Assembly: GCF_029873635.1 (NCBI RefSeq)
Contig: NC_080423.1
Coordinates: 103,354,991 to 103,418,990 of the forward strand
Reading direction: 5' to 3'
DNA: 64,000 nt
DNA from: Malania oleifera
Lineage: Eukaryota; Streptophyta; Magnoliopsida; Santalales; Ximeniaceae
A model generated the notes under the pieces. It was not told where the DNA came from. It searched no databases and worked only from the letters and a program-made list of their open reading frames with translations. The position numbers and the translations under genes were made by a program. Below, piece after piece: positions 48,769-60,848 of this stretch (its first letter is position 1; each line of letters starts with the position of its first letter).

Positions 48769-50096
48769 AATATAACTTATATACATCTCAAAATATCATC
48801 AAAATATTTATACCCTTTCTCTATCTATAACCCAAAAATGCTATCAACCTCGAGCTCTCTAAGTTTGATCACGTGGAGGTCCTGAAAAAGATAAATTTGT
48901 ATTCGGGTGAGACACATCTCAGTAAAGGAAGAGACAATATATATTAAAACAACGTGTGGTCAACATGAGATTATAATCAACATTTTAATATCATTTACAA
49001 ACCATAACATAAATTCTTAAAACTATTTTTTGATCCTATTTAAACACATGCAAAGTATTTACCCACGAGACTACCCAAGGATAAGGGTGATTACCCGTCC
49101 ATACAAGTAGCACCCCAATGCTCTAATACATTAAGGAACCCAAAGGTCACAACTAAAGCATACCAAGGCACTCACCTTACTCAGTAAGCCCTCAAGTGTT
49201 AGATAAATCTCTTACTCACACAATTCATACAAAATTTTACCAGCGAAGGCCCCTGAGAATAAGGAAATCTACCCTTCCATACAAATAGTTTCCCTATACC
49301 CTAGTGTGTTATGCAGTCAACTGCTACATCTGATACTACTAGTGCACTCACCTTTCTCAGCAAGCCCTTAGGCAAAGAGTTTGTCCCACCCTAACGTAAC
49401 ATGTTCTACTAACATAAATACTTGATAATACCTTAATACATTATTCTGTCTGTCGTTATTCAACCATCCATAACCGTTCATGTTCATAACTTTAGCATTT
49501 CATAATATTTCACTTTACATAACCTTTTACATTTTACATCGTTCACATTTCATATTTCATATCCATTTCATTTACATTACATTTCATTCATTCGTACTAC
49601 AACTCCTTTTAGCCGTACATCAGTTAGTTCACATAGATATGTGTTAAATATGCTAATCATCAATAAGTCTACAGCTCCTTTTAGCTATAATTGTATACAT
49701 GGTTGCATTATCAAACACAAGCAACATAATCCCTATAACATTTCATTATCAATGCATTTATTACATAGCCTGCATCTCTTACATATAACATATGTTTAAA
49801 TTGCAATACCATCTACTCATGCCACACAATGTTGCAATAAATCCCTATTTAGCCTGAAAAATTAGCCAACAAACATTTAACGTTTATATACTGAAAATAT
49901 ACCCTTCATTTATTACATAATTATCCTGAAAATACCTTCCACTTTCATCAGTTCATTTTCACATATACGTAGCTAAATAAGCAACCCTAAGTTCAAAAAA
50001 CATAATTTACATGGTTGGCATTTTATACCCACATGGAAACATATATACATATATAACATTGTCAATTTTTATTTTAATTCATGAAAACCTGATTTA

Positions 50097-50136
<40 letters not shown>

Positions 50137-50857
50137 TTCCCCCTTACCTGAATCCTTGAACTATACCAACAGGTATCTTGAACTGATGACTATGATGCTC
50201 ACCTGGACCCTAGTTCAAAAACCCTAGTTTAATTAAATAATCTCCAAATAAACTACTATTTCAGCAATTTCTCAACTTATAAACCTTAAATAGACTTTTA
50301 AAACCCCAAAATTAAGAATTCAAACCCTTACCTCAACTTAGGAGCGTTTCCCAAAAAGCCCAGTTTAGAAAACTGATCCACAACTGATCCGCTAGATGTG
50401 TAGAGAATCTTCCCTAGAACACCGTAGCGACTCCAATTATCAATTCGAGCTGAATCTGGGCCGAATTCTTAGAGTGAAGGGAGAGAGACGAGTTTAGAGA
50501 GAGAAACACGAAGGAAAAATGATTTCCTTCACGTGGAAGCTACCTTAGATCCTTATATACTCGTCCTTGCCACGTGGACTCGTCGATGAACCATTGAAGA
50601 ACACTCGTTGACAAGGTCGTGAGCTCGTCAACAAGAATCTAAACATCTCAAACCCTCTCGGTTAATCCTCGTCAATGAGACATAAATGCTCAGCGACGAG
50701 GCTCACAGGATCTCTCGTCGATGAGAAAAATCCAGCTTGTCGACGAGCAGTTGCTTATTACCCTTTACAATTTCTTTTCCCTTACTTATATTTTCCCTTT
50801 TCCTTTTTATTATCTTTCTTATTATTTTAAATAGCTAAAATTCTCCGGGTCGTTACA
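48769..50857 (-). mobile_element. gypsy LTR fragment, family I, minus orientation
   Basis: Matches the reverse of the solo LTR at 60578-63110 in word order: GGGTGAGACACATCTCAGTAA (about 48904), two GGGTGATTACCCGTCCATAC-type modules (about 49085 and 49260), (TA)n at 50099-50133, a TATA-like CTTATATAC at 50549-50557, a GTCGACGAG array (50579-50746) and the end GGGTCGTTACA at 50857. Confidence 0.6.
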
Positions 50858-51771
50858 TTTTTAATTTTGGTTTTCTAGACACCATTCCAAGACTAGGGTA
50901 AGGATAGTGGAATTATATCTATTAATTATTTTTAAAGTTTAATTAGTATTGGGAGTGGGGGCCTAGGAAATGTTAAAATAATTGTAATTACAGGGTTGAG
51001 TTAATTGAATTTAGGAAAATGTGATTTCAGGGTTTTGAGTTTCGAAAGCTGCCGGTATGGATTTAGGGATTTTAGCAAACCTCTCAATAAGCAGGTAAAG
51101 GGAATAAATTATAACAGTTATTTTTGGACATTACAAGTTGAATAAATATGTGGAAAAGAGAATATGATATTTTGTTTGAGATTATTATGATACGAATATC
51201 AAATAGAATTGTGTGGCATATGATTTATACTGGAAATGTGTTTGAAATTGGGTTATGTGATTTGCACTGAGAATTAAGAGACTATGATATATATGTTGAA
51301 ATGTTTTATGCAGAAATGAAGATAATGGAAACCAATTTTATTTTATATACTGAACGGTGATGATATAAGATTTGAAATATGGAAAATGATGAAAAGTGGA
51401 ACACAGAATTGTTTTATTGAGAATGATGAATTGTGATATACCAATATGTATTTTACTGGAAAATGATAGAATAAGGTACATATATAAATGTTTTCTATGG
51501 TAAACGAGGAAATAAGAAATATCTTATGTTTTATTAAGAAATGTTGAAATTCGTGAAATGAGATATATATTATTATGAGATGGAATGTGTACTGATATGA
51601 TGAGAATGAAACATAAAATGGTGATAATATTTCTGATGTGATGAAATATACCAACATACTGAAATGTTAATATTGAAATGTGAATACTAAAATACGAATA
51701 CTGAAATATGAAAATTAGAACCCTGATGGACTGGAGTTGGATAGAGAGCACGGTACCGTTGCTAGCGAGGT
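50858..51771 (+). mobile_element. LTR fragment resembling solo LTR F, plus orientation
   Basis: Shares AGCAGGTAAAGGGAATAAAT-type words and the GAGCACGGTACCGTTGCTAG block (51747-51766) with solo LTR F (compare 29880-29905 and 30272-30291). It has no termini of its own. Confidence 0.5.
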
Positions 51772-51821
51772 GTTAATGCACGTTTCGCCGAAAAATCAAG
51801 GAGAGAGAGAGAGTGAGTTGA

Positions 51822-51862
<41 letters not shown>

Positions 51863-52116
51863 AAATTGGGGGAGTCTTCTGTAACTGGAATTGAATTCCT
51901 GAAGGTAGGTTTTTGAACCTTCAGGATGTATATATATATATATATATATATAAAGATTAAGTAATATGTATATCATACCATTTATTTAATTAATTCAATT
52001 AATTCAAATTTTTTTAATACTATTCTTTTATTTGTTAATTAATTAATTTAATATAATAATAATTTTTTTTAGGATCATTCCACTAATCTTATATAACTAT
52101 TTTTTAGGTCGTTACA
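51772..52116 (-). mobile_element. LTR promoter-side fragment resembling element E, minus orientation
   Basis: CACGTTTCGCCGAAAAATCA, (GA)n tracts (51797-51860), a TCAGGA...TCCTGA-like inverted word and (TA)n, ending AGGTCGTTACA at 52116. It resembles the promoter side of the LTR at 32460-32854. Confidence 0.5.
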
Positions 52117-53611
52117 TCTACAAATCACAACATTGAAGAATAGCACAACATGCAAACCAAATATCACATAGAATGTTTTTTTGTAATTTTTCCATGTGTG
52201 CGTTTATTTTTTTTATAGTCTCTACTTTCTTTCTCTCATAAACAATTGAGATGTTACATGTGCATATATAAAATAGAACCACCCATTGTAATTAGTTCAT
52301 TCTTGACTAAGCCTCACCAATAAATTAGGACAAGTTTGGTGTCATTACTATTATATTTTTTGTTTCTAGTTTTATATAGTAACAAGAAATTATAAAAAAC
52401 GTGTTTATATATGTTGCTAGTTTTTTGTTTCTATTGTTATTTTTTAATTGTTTGCGAAAAAATTAAAAATAAGATTTATGTTTTTCAATTGTTTTAGTAA
52501 CCTATTGTAAAAAATTTTAATATCCAGAAATAAATCTTTTGGATTAAATTATTCATTTTATATACTTTAAAAATGAAATTAAGATAAGATGATTGTTTGA
52601 ATTTAAATATAATTAAAGCCAATGACAAAATATTTTTACTACTTTTCAATTGCACTGCATAATAAAATTTTTATTGTAAAGTAAACTCCAAAAGTAAAAT
52701 AATTATAATAATTTTTATTATGATAATATTTTTTTATTGCATATTAGTTTGCAATTTTATTGTCATAATCATATTTTATAATATTATTTGATTTAAAGAT
52801 GGAAATGTGCATTTTAAATTAAGTTTTTAATTTATTTTAGTTTTACATATTAACCAAACATGTTTTTTATTTTCCGTTTTTAATTTGTATTCCTATTTTT
52901 TGGTTTTGTTTTCTGGTTTTCATTTGAATAATTTTTTACAGTGATACCAAATGGTCCCTTACTTAGCAAGGAGGTGCTTAATATAATTAGGTGCACAATT
53001 TTGAAAGCATTTAATTTTAGCCAGTTGTTGTTAGCAATCTTAAAAATGAGTCCAAATCGGCATTCAATACGATACAAATGGGAAGCAAACTGGCCTTGAT
53101 CTGATTCGATTCAAGAACTCCTAAAATCATGTTCAATAAAAATCAGTTAAAACCATTCAAAACTAAGCATAGAAAATCAAACTAATTTGACAAATTTGCA
53201 TATATTTTTTGTTCATAAAGTATTTTCAGGATTTAGAAAAACTTATTATTGTATTCATTGTTAAAATAATAGGAAAAACTTGTCTGTTTTATTTTCCATA
53301 AATATTTAATGCAATTCCATGTACATAAAAGATAGTAATGAGTTATTGGTTGAACCCAATCAATTGGATTGATGCATTGGTTGTTAGAAATTTGTAGACT
53401 ATTCTTCAGATATCATAGCAACCACATGTGGCTTTGGCATAAGTACCATTGCCTCTAGCACAATTGGAAGAAAGATAATATTACATTAATTTGTACTAAC
53501 AAAAATGATGTTGAATATATAATTGCTAACTGCTGGCGCTCCTACTTCTCTACCTTCTGTAGGAGAAACAAAAATTTGAAATGAACAAGCTAAAACTTGT
53601 CCTCAAGAACT
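52117..53611. other. Intergenic region downstream of the MYB gene
   Basis: Very AT-rich, with no gene found. It includes a MITE-like inverted-repeat segment (52327-52956). AATAAA on the minus strand near 53286-53292 could serve the MYB transcript, though this is unproven. Confidence 0.4.
52327..52956. mobile_element. AT-rich MITE-like element with TTTGGTGTCA ends
   Basis: The left end AAGTTTGGTGTCATTAC and the reverse complement of the right end (CCATTTGGTATCACTG) agree over most of 16 positions. The interior is AT-rich with no coding. This end sequence resembles common plant hAT MITEs. A target duplication was not found. Confidence 0.4.
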
Positions 53612-56600
53612 TCAAGTTACCCTTATAGGCCCAGATGTCTGCGACGACAAATTTGATCCTTTTCGGTTTTCAGGCGGTGCAATGCCAAGCTCGAGACTAA
53701 CTTTTTCAATCGACGAACTGCCTGGGCCTGTTTGAGACGAGCCACGGGGAAATGGTTGTGGCAACATGTTAGCTTCTGAGCGAGAAGCAATCGGTGCACA
53801 AGCAGCAAAGTTTCTAGGGGGCTTGGGGACGTAGACATATCCCTGTTTGAATTTTGACCTTGGCACCAATGGGAAAGTAGGGATCATTTTAGGATTAGAA
53901 TTAGGATGGCTCTGCCCACTGCCAGGAATTGCCAGCTGCTTAAAAAAGAGAAAGCCAGCGTATGAACAGTTAATCTACTGGTAAAATAGTAATCAGGAAT
54001 GTGTGGACAACGTAAAATCATCATAAGACTAATCAGTTTAAGTCGCTCAGAAAGAAAATATGAGAATGAAATTCTATATGCTGGGAAGCATTCTACAGCA
54101 GCCCAGCAAGATACATGCATGCAAGGTTTTACACATTACTAGTCTTGACATATCAAGACTAATGTGCAACTCATGAATTGAGAAGGAGCATGCTTGAAGG
54201 TAAAACAAAAAAACGCATTATGTGAAAACAACATGCTTCAACATTCTAATTTTTACAATTTTCCTTCTTATTTGGCATGTTATAATTGCAACTATGTTAC
54301 CAAATCTACTTTTAAAATCAAATTCAAGAAAGCAAAAATCTTAATGGCAACTAGATTCAACAAGCACTTCGCTTTGTTTTTCTTCAAAGAGGGTAAAGAA
54401 GTAGAGACCATTCCTTCTCATTTACTTTTCTTCCCCTTTGTTTCGTTTAAAAACATTTTCTTCCCATCCAAAACTCCATAAGGTAGCCTTAAGCTTGTTG
54501 AATCTTAACTATTGAAACAAATTCAATTGAAATTGTTCAAGTTCTTATAAAGGAAATCATGTAATTGTACCAGATTTCTTGACAATCATAGAGTCAGGAA
54601 AATGGCCATGAGGAGAAAAAAAAAAAGCTAGTTAGAGAAATAAGCTCTCATACCATGTAGAATTTGCAAAATGCTTTCATTGACATGAAGATGTCCTATA
54701 TATAGGAATTGTACAAAGTATGACAGTTACAAATTCAAAAATATTCAAATACATAATACGAAGATCTTAGGCTATCAGATATCAACAAATATTCAAATAG
54801 GAGATCCGCAACTGTTTCAGCAACGAGTAAAATCATCGATGGTTTCAATAATATTATTCTGACACAGTCGATAGGCTATGCAATAACCGTTGATGGTTGT
54901 CAAGAAATCTAGTACAACTACATGATTTCCTTTATAGTTCTATCTAAGAATACTAAATTTGAAGTCAAAACGATGAGGTCCAAAGCAATTCTTACCATGT
55001 AGGGAACCTTGGAAAAATTTGAAACTCCGCTAGCCTCAACTGGGAGATATAAAGGTACTTCTAGGTGGGGAGATGGTACGACATCGGTGCCCTTAGCAGA
55101 AACATTAGCCTAAAAGGTTATAACAAGCCATTACTAATGAATTCAGAGTCATCAAATGACTTGGGATTGGTAGATACTTGTTGATGGATGGAATTATTAC
55201 CTGGGTTTGGCCCATTTGGGCTTCTACAACATTCTTCGTATTGGCCTGTAAAAGTATGAGAAGTCGTCGCAACAAGATTAATGATTGCTTCCTTTAATGT
55301 TTATAGACAATTCAGAACATAACCTGTCGATAAAAGGACTAACCTGTGATAGAGTTTCTATAATATTGGGAGGAACCGAGGAATCTCGAGTAGATGGTAC
55401 CTGTAACTCCATCAATTCTAGTCATGTACACGGAATAAAATGGGCATGCATAGTTTAGAGAGGGAGAAGAGTAAGTACATGTTCATTAAAGGGCATGTCA
55501 AAGAGACTTGATCTTTTCTTCTTCTGTTCTGATAAAGCAAGTCTGTTGAAATACTTTTGTGCATGGCTAGCCACTTGAGTAGGAGTTCTGCTTATCACAA
55601 AATTCTTAGAAATTCCTCTCCAATCGCCTTTTCCAAGCTTTTCAAGACCAAAAAGAAAAGTTCGGTGTTCTTCCTCACTCCATGGTCTCCCTATATAAGA
55701 AAGAACTACTTCAATAGGAAATGGGGATTAATTTCTTCTAGTGTGAAACTTCAAACGGTGTCAATGGCTCCAAACATGGGAAATCTTCGCAAGTTCGCCG
55801 AAATGATTATTGAATCATTTCAAAAAGCAAGAAGGGAAAACAAATTTTAATTTAATGCAAAATAACAAAATGCAACATGCATTGAATAATTCAACCCCAA
55901 AAGGCTAAATTGTGAATTAGCATCTCAATTCATGTTTAATGCATGCCAAGTACTTCATTACCATGTCTCATAAATTATATCCTTTCAATGCAGTTCTTAC
56001 AATAAGCATGATTTAACTGCAAAAAGGCAACACACAATTGACCAATGAAAAAAGTTGCAACGCCAGAAGAGTTATTAATATATGTTTTCATAAGACAATT
56101 CGTAGGTCTTTACATGATAAACTTCCATCAGGCCTTTGTTTCGAGGAAAACTCAGTTAAAAGCATCCATATTTAGCAATTCACCATTTTTCTCTCCTCTC
56201 TAGCCCTCAAATTTTACAAGAACCAAAAAGAGCCTTGGAAATAAGATGAATACAAATAAACGAACAAAGAAGCAAATCATGAATATGTATGACGAATAAT
56301 TTGTTCTAAAATTTTATGGATGGAATTTTTAAACAAAAAATAATGAACTAATTTCATTGAAAGATTATGAACCCCAAAATCATAAATGTAAGTAACAAAA
56401 ACAAATAATCAATTAAGTGACATTTTTTTAATGAAAAGGAAGCATCATAATGGTACAACATTTTACTAAATGTTAGTTAATTAAATATATATACACGAAA
56501 CAAAAGCAAAATCAAAATCAAACCCAACCAAATTAAAATCAAAACATATAAATCTAATGTAAAGATCAATTAATTACCTCACCTAAGAAAATCCTATAAT

Positions 56601-56793
56601 TGACAAAAACTCTTTCAATGTGATACAAGCTCAACACCTCGATTGTTCCAAGCTCAATTTTTCATAAAATTGAACTTATACCACGCACTCACTCATAGTT
56701 AATGATTAGTTGCTGCTTTAGCTAACTCAAGTGTCTCAAAAATAGTATTATCGAATCCAAAAATTTTATCTTTTTTAAAAAAAAAAATATGTA

Positions 56794-56832
<39 letters not shown>

Positions 56833-57259
56833 GGGAGGGGGGCGACATGCCTCTCTTCCTCTCGTGGGCAGTCTTGCGTTTCCTGGATTGAATGAGGCCG
56901 TCGGAGAGATACCCCGCATCGGAGCCGGAAAGGTGTTCGGCGCCGGAGCCGGTACCGGCACCGGCACCGTCGGCTGCCGGGCAGGATTCTGACAAATTAC
57001 TCATGCTGAAGCTCTTCCTCATCGTCTCACCACTAATAACCTTACCATCAGCGGCGCAATTACTATTCCGGCCGCCGTGGTCCGCCACAATCCTCACCCC
57101 GAACAGCTTCAAACACCCTTTATTATTATTATTATTATTACTACCACTAATCTCATTAACGCTGTTATTATGATTATGATGATTCATGCTCGTGCACGTC
57201 CTCGAGTTGTGCCCGTTCGCCCCGCAATGCGAACACTTCCTCGATGATTCCTTCACCAT
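53612..57259 (-). CDS. One-repeat SHAQKYF MYB transcription factor (MYBS3/KUA1-like)
   Basis: Six exons on the minus strand: 57259-56851, 55690-55479, 55400-55344, 55245-55201, 55109-54996 and 53935-53612, total 386 aa. Residues 9-22 form a CCHC zinc knuckle ([14 protein letters not shown]). KLFGVR at 51-56 is the (R/K)LFGV repressor-type motif. KSFSMSNLS and GYLSDG are further family signatures. The single MYB repeat is at about 137-186 with W140, W160 and SHAQKYF at 178-184. The C-terminal half is Pro/Ser-rich without a recognised domain. Family members are nuclear DNA-binding proteins, and MYBS3/KUA1-type factors bind TATCCA-like elements and usually repress. The start is the ATG at 57259, as the open frame upstream begins only with GTG. 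Introns 2-5 are GT-AG. Intron 1 fits only as GC-AG. Exons 3 and 4 are tiny (57 and 45 nt), so some isoforms may skip them without frame change. No break is seen. Confidence 0.9.
54643..54960 (-). mobile_element. copia-type LTR remnant in intron 5 of the MYB gene
   Basis: Minus strand: a primer-binding-like TGGTATGAGAGCT (54643-54655) directly follows an LTR end (TGTAGAATT at 54656 on the plus strand). A TATA-like CCTATATATAGG (about 54692-54703) and palindrome-like words (ATCATCGATGGTTT, AACCGTTGATGGTT at 54833-54898) follow. The right edge is not clear. It is in the same orientation as the gene. Confidence 0.5.
55691..56850 (-). other. GC-AG first intron of the MYB gene
   Basis: 1160 bp. 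Donor AAGAGAG|GCATGT and acceptor TTATATAG|GGAGACC join exon 1 (phase 1) to the MYB repeat as ...[13 protein letters not shown], as expected for the family. The nearest GT (four bases further in the transcript) would put exon 2 out of frame. The donor side holds a (CT)n(CA)n microsatellite (56802-56833). Confidence 0.75.
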
Positions 57260-57395
57260 ATCAATGAATCCCCCCACAGGAACAAAATCAAAATCTCTCT
57301 TATCCCTCTCTCTCTCTCTTCTCGGAGAATAAGGAAAAGATGTTTGGGGGGGGGGGGGGGAAGAAGAGAGAGAGAAACAAGGAAAGATAAGCGAA

Positions 57396-57500
57396 CTCCG
57401 TGGATTGCGAGGTTGGGCTTTTGAATCTATATATAGAGAGGTGAGTTTTGTCGTCCACTATATTTTTTTACCATATATTTTATCAAACACGTGCTCCGTT
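57396..57500 (-). promoter_or_regulatory. Core promoter of the MYB gene
   Basis: A TATA box CTATATATAG lies at 57427-57436, about 170 bp before the ATG, so transcription should start near 57400. A G-box/ABRE-like ACACGTGC is at 57487-57494. The 5' leader contains a (C)n run (about 57345-57360 as G on the plus strand) and CT repeats. G-box binding by bZIP or bHLH factors is an inference. Confidence 0.6.
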
Positions 57501-57945
57501 TCCCTACTTGATTTCTAAGGTCCTCCATGTGGGCCCCCTCTCTTTCTCAGCCGTTGGATCCAACTGAGATGTCTCACCCTCCCTGCCTGCATGCATGAGC
57601 CAGTTTAATATTAGACGTAAACTAAATTCCTTCTTTTCTTCTTCCTTAATTTACTATTTTTATCCCTAATTTACTATTTTTATCCTTTTCTTTTTGTTTC
57701 ACTCTTTAGGCTTTCGTTTGAGTTGTCAAAGTAAAACTCAAAAGGATTCTACTAAGTTTAGTTTAGGGAATTGAAGCCAATTATGGCTAAACAACTAGGG
57801 CATGCTGGTTAGAATTTCTGATAATGCCTTTTGAATAGTTTGAGGTAATAGTCATAGTTGAAGTTTGGTTAGACAAGGAGGAAAAAAATTTTATTTTTAT
57901 TTTTTTTAGGATCCATTTGAATCAAGGATTTTGGACATTGTAAAA
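57501..57945. other. Upstream region of the MYB gene
   Basis: Non-coding. It contains pyrimidine-rich stretches and a direct repeat of TTTACTATTTTTATCC (about 57650-57683). No transposon ends recognised. Confidence 0.4.
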
Positions 57946-58190
57946 ATGAGAGAAAAGAAAGTCCAGTTGGGCTTACTTTAGTGGTAAGGGCAACTTGTGA
58001 CTTTGGTAGCTCCAAGGTCACGAGTTCGATTCCCCTTTGAGGCAATACGCCGATAAATTACTAAAAGTGTGTCAATGGGCAGGCGGTTTTCATCCCTGAG
58101 TTTGGTGCCGCACCATAACGTTCAAAGTGGCGTGATGGTGGCAGAAGTTTCCGGGTTATCAAAAATAAATAAATAAATGAGAGGAAAGAA
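57946..58190 (+). mobile_element. tRNA-derived SINE (57960-58176) with 14-bp TSDs
   Basis: A 217-bp body with pol III box A (TTTAGTGGTAAGGG, about 57977-57990) and box B (GTTCGATTCC, 58024-58033), a tRNA-unrelated body (CAATGGGCAGGCGG region) and a short A-rich AAATAAATAAATAAAT tail. Target duplications ATGAGAGAAAAGAA (57946-57959) and ATGAGAGGAAAGAA (58177-58190) match at 13 of 14 bases. This is an L1-type integration signature. It lies about 0.7 kb upstream of the MYB start. Confidence 0.88.
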
Positions 58191-60577
58191 TAATACTGAG
58201 GAAGAAATTTACTCATTTCCATTGTATTATCTCTCTATATCGGATACTACTAAAAATGAAAATTTGTTCTAATATAATTATAAAATAAGAAAAATTAAAC
58301 ATTAGTGGTGTATAAAACCAAAATTTTGTTCATTAATTTAATATACTTTTTGCTTTCTTTCCTACTTTTCGTAATAATTAAACATGAAAAATTGGACCGT
58401 TCTACTTTTCTTTTGTATTTTTCAAATTCCAAGCTGGTCTTAGCTCTTTTTTTTTTTGGGGAGGCCCTTGTTGAACAAAATATCATCATTGGTTTTAGTA
58501 TATTTTAATAATATTTTAAACCCCACTCGGTGTCATAAATAGCGATTATTCAATGCGACAGTTATAATGTGGTCCTTCCCGTTAGCTAGAATGGCCTACG
58601 CTTCATACCTATGTATGTGTTCTACCAAAGATGATTTAATGGTTGTCATGCCTATGATTATATTTGAATTAAAAATAATAAATAAAATTTTAAATTTTAG
58701 AAAAAAAAATTTATTTCAACAATAAATTAGTAGTCCCATAATTTGATCCTAAGCTTGCTTTCCAAAAACAAAAAATAAAAATAAAAAATAAATAAATAAG
58801 AGCATATTTAGGTGGCGGCACAATTTTTTTATATTTAATTTAATTTTAAACATTTAAAAATGCCATCTTATTTATCATTTTCTCAGTTCTTCCACAATTA
58901 ATAGAAGAGGACAAAAACAATAAATTCTTTTAACTTTCTCAAAGTCTTTTTAAATTAAAAAAACTGATATTATTTGAAAATGGGTTACAGATGGACCAAT
59001 AGGATTCAGCCACGTGTAGGATTTGGAGCAACTTAACATCATGGAGCTGGTTCTGTGGGATTACGGCTTCTGAGGATATTTATTAATTATTATTGGTATT
59101 TTCCTTTTTTTGCATTTGGGGCTGCTTTAGAATTCAAATTACTTAATCCCAAATTTGAAAATAAAAAATTAGTCAATCCAAAATGTCGTCAAAATTGTAC
59201 TTTAACTGATAACAAAATCTGATATTAATGATCCTATCTGGACTGTGGGCCACCTTGCCTGTAGTTGTGGGACCCAAGACACAACCAAACAGATTTTGCC
59301 CATTAATTTGACACCTCAGTCAGATTTGCTGGGTCCAACTCATTTGTCAACCGTTGGAGGAACCGAGTGTAGCAAAATAATTGTCTACCGCATGCAGGGG
59401 ATTACCAGTTGATTTTGAAAACGGTCAACGTTGGGAACAGAGTTTGAACTTCAAGAAACACTAAAAACCGCAGCAGAATCAAATTGAACTCAAAATTTGG
59501 TTAACAATTTTTTCTATTCGATTTCTACTCAAAATTTTTTATTGCTTCAGTTTACCATTAATAATCACAATTAATTGAACCGAATCAAATTGAACCAATA
59601 AACTATAACCATTTTAAATGCTTCGATTTCGGTTTATATTTTTTAGCGAGCCGAAACTTTGGCTCAATCAATTGTCCAAGGGTAATGGTTTGATTAACCG
59701 AACTATGTCTACCCCTACCTATGGCTATGATAGATTTAAGTTTTTGTAGAAATAAGTTTTCGTCTCCTAATAAAATGATTTTTGAGATATTTTTGGAATT
59801 TAAAGAGGCTGTAGATAAATTAATGATTACATTTTTTTGTACTTTTTATCTATTAAATGGGTTTCGGTGGGAAAGGTTTTCTAGTTTGAGAAAAGGTTTT
59901 CATATGAAAACTGCCACTGAAGAGCATTGCAATTATTGAAGTTTAAATCTTCTATGAACTATCTCTTCAATTGTTGGATAAATTCCTTTTTTTTTTTAAA
60001 TCAAAATTCAAAAGAAAGAAATAATTCCTTCAATTTTTGTATAGGAAACATCACCTTCTATCTTTGCTCTACTCGTATAACTTTAATTATTTATAAATAA
60101 ATAAATTTATATGGAAACACCGTTATAGAATGACGTTGTTGCAATTTATAACCGGCTATCCACATCGCATTTTAAACAATTAATCATATATTTATATTTT
60201 AAGTAATTTTGAATTGAAATTTAGAGAAATCATCATGTTAGGCCGCGTAAATATGCCACAATTTAAATTTCTGACATGTCTTTATCGTTAGATTTGAAAT
60301 TTGAAATGATTTTAAGTGGTTTTAAAAAAGTTTAAGTTAAATCGATATCTATAAATTTATAATTATTCAAAATCTAAAGATAAGATTGGTGCTACAAAAT
60401 GTGACCTAATTATATTGTATAACCTAATAATTTATCTTAAAATTATTAGTTAAAATTATAAATATTTAAAATTCAATATATATGATTGGATGCAAAGGGC
60501 AGGTGCCCCCACTAGAAATTTGAAAATAAAGAAAAGGTTTGAAATTTTAAAAGGAGTTTTTGATAAATTAAGGTAAC
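58191..60577. other. Intergenic region between the SINE and the solo LTR
   Basis: AT-rich, with no gene recognised. The open frame at 59721-59939 (72 codons) has no family resemblance and lies in a region of neutral composition, so it is not called. The part 58990-59400 is less AT-rich and has GCCACGTGTA (about 59009) and CAACCGTTGG words typical of plant promoters. It might be a promoter of an unseen gene or merely conserved spacing. Confidence 0.35.
59470..59716. mobile_element. Degenerate AACCGAA-type hAT MITE end
   Basis: Contains AACCGAA and TTCGGTTTA words and ends in GTCTACCCCTA, close to the TGCTCACCCCTA end of the family at 1231-2211 and 25495-25937. The left end is not identifiable. 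Old copy. Confidence 0.35.
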
Positions 60578-60795
60578 TGTAATAACTCGAGAAAAAAAAT
60601 TAAAAAATAAAAATAAAAATAATTAATTAATTGGTTAAACACTATTAAATTAATGCATTAAATAAACAAATTAAAATAAATAGTATGAAAAAAAAAAGTA
60701 ATCATTAATTAATTAATGAATTAATTAAATATTATTAAATTAAATTAAATAAATAAATAATAAATAAAATAGTAAAGAAAAAAAAATTGGAATAA

Positions 60796-60848
<53 letters not shown>

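Noticed and set aside
54194-54481. 95-codon plus-strand frame
   Set aside because: It lies inside intron 5 of the MYB gene on the other strand and shows no domain.
55557-55850. 97-codon plus-strand frame
   Set aside because: It is the antisense shadow of MYB exon 2.
56699-56850. Extension of MYB exon 1 into the frame ending at 56699
   Set aside because: It translates a CT/CA microsatellite and would lose the MYB repeat. The GC-AG junction restores the expected family sequence.
59721-59939. 72-codon open frame as a possible small gene
   Set aside because: No family resemblance, no clear promoter and no splice partner. It lies beside an old MITE end.
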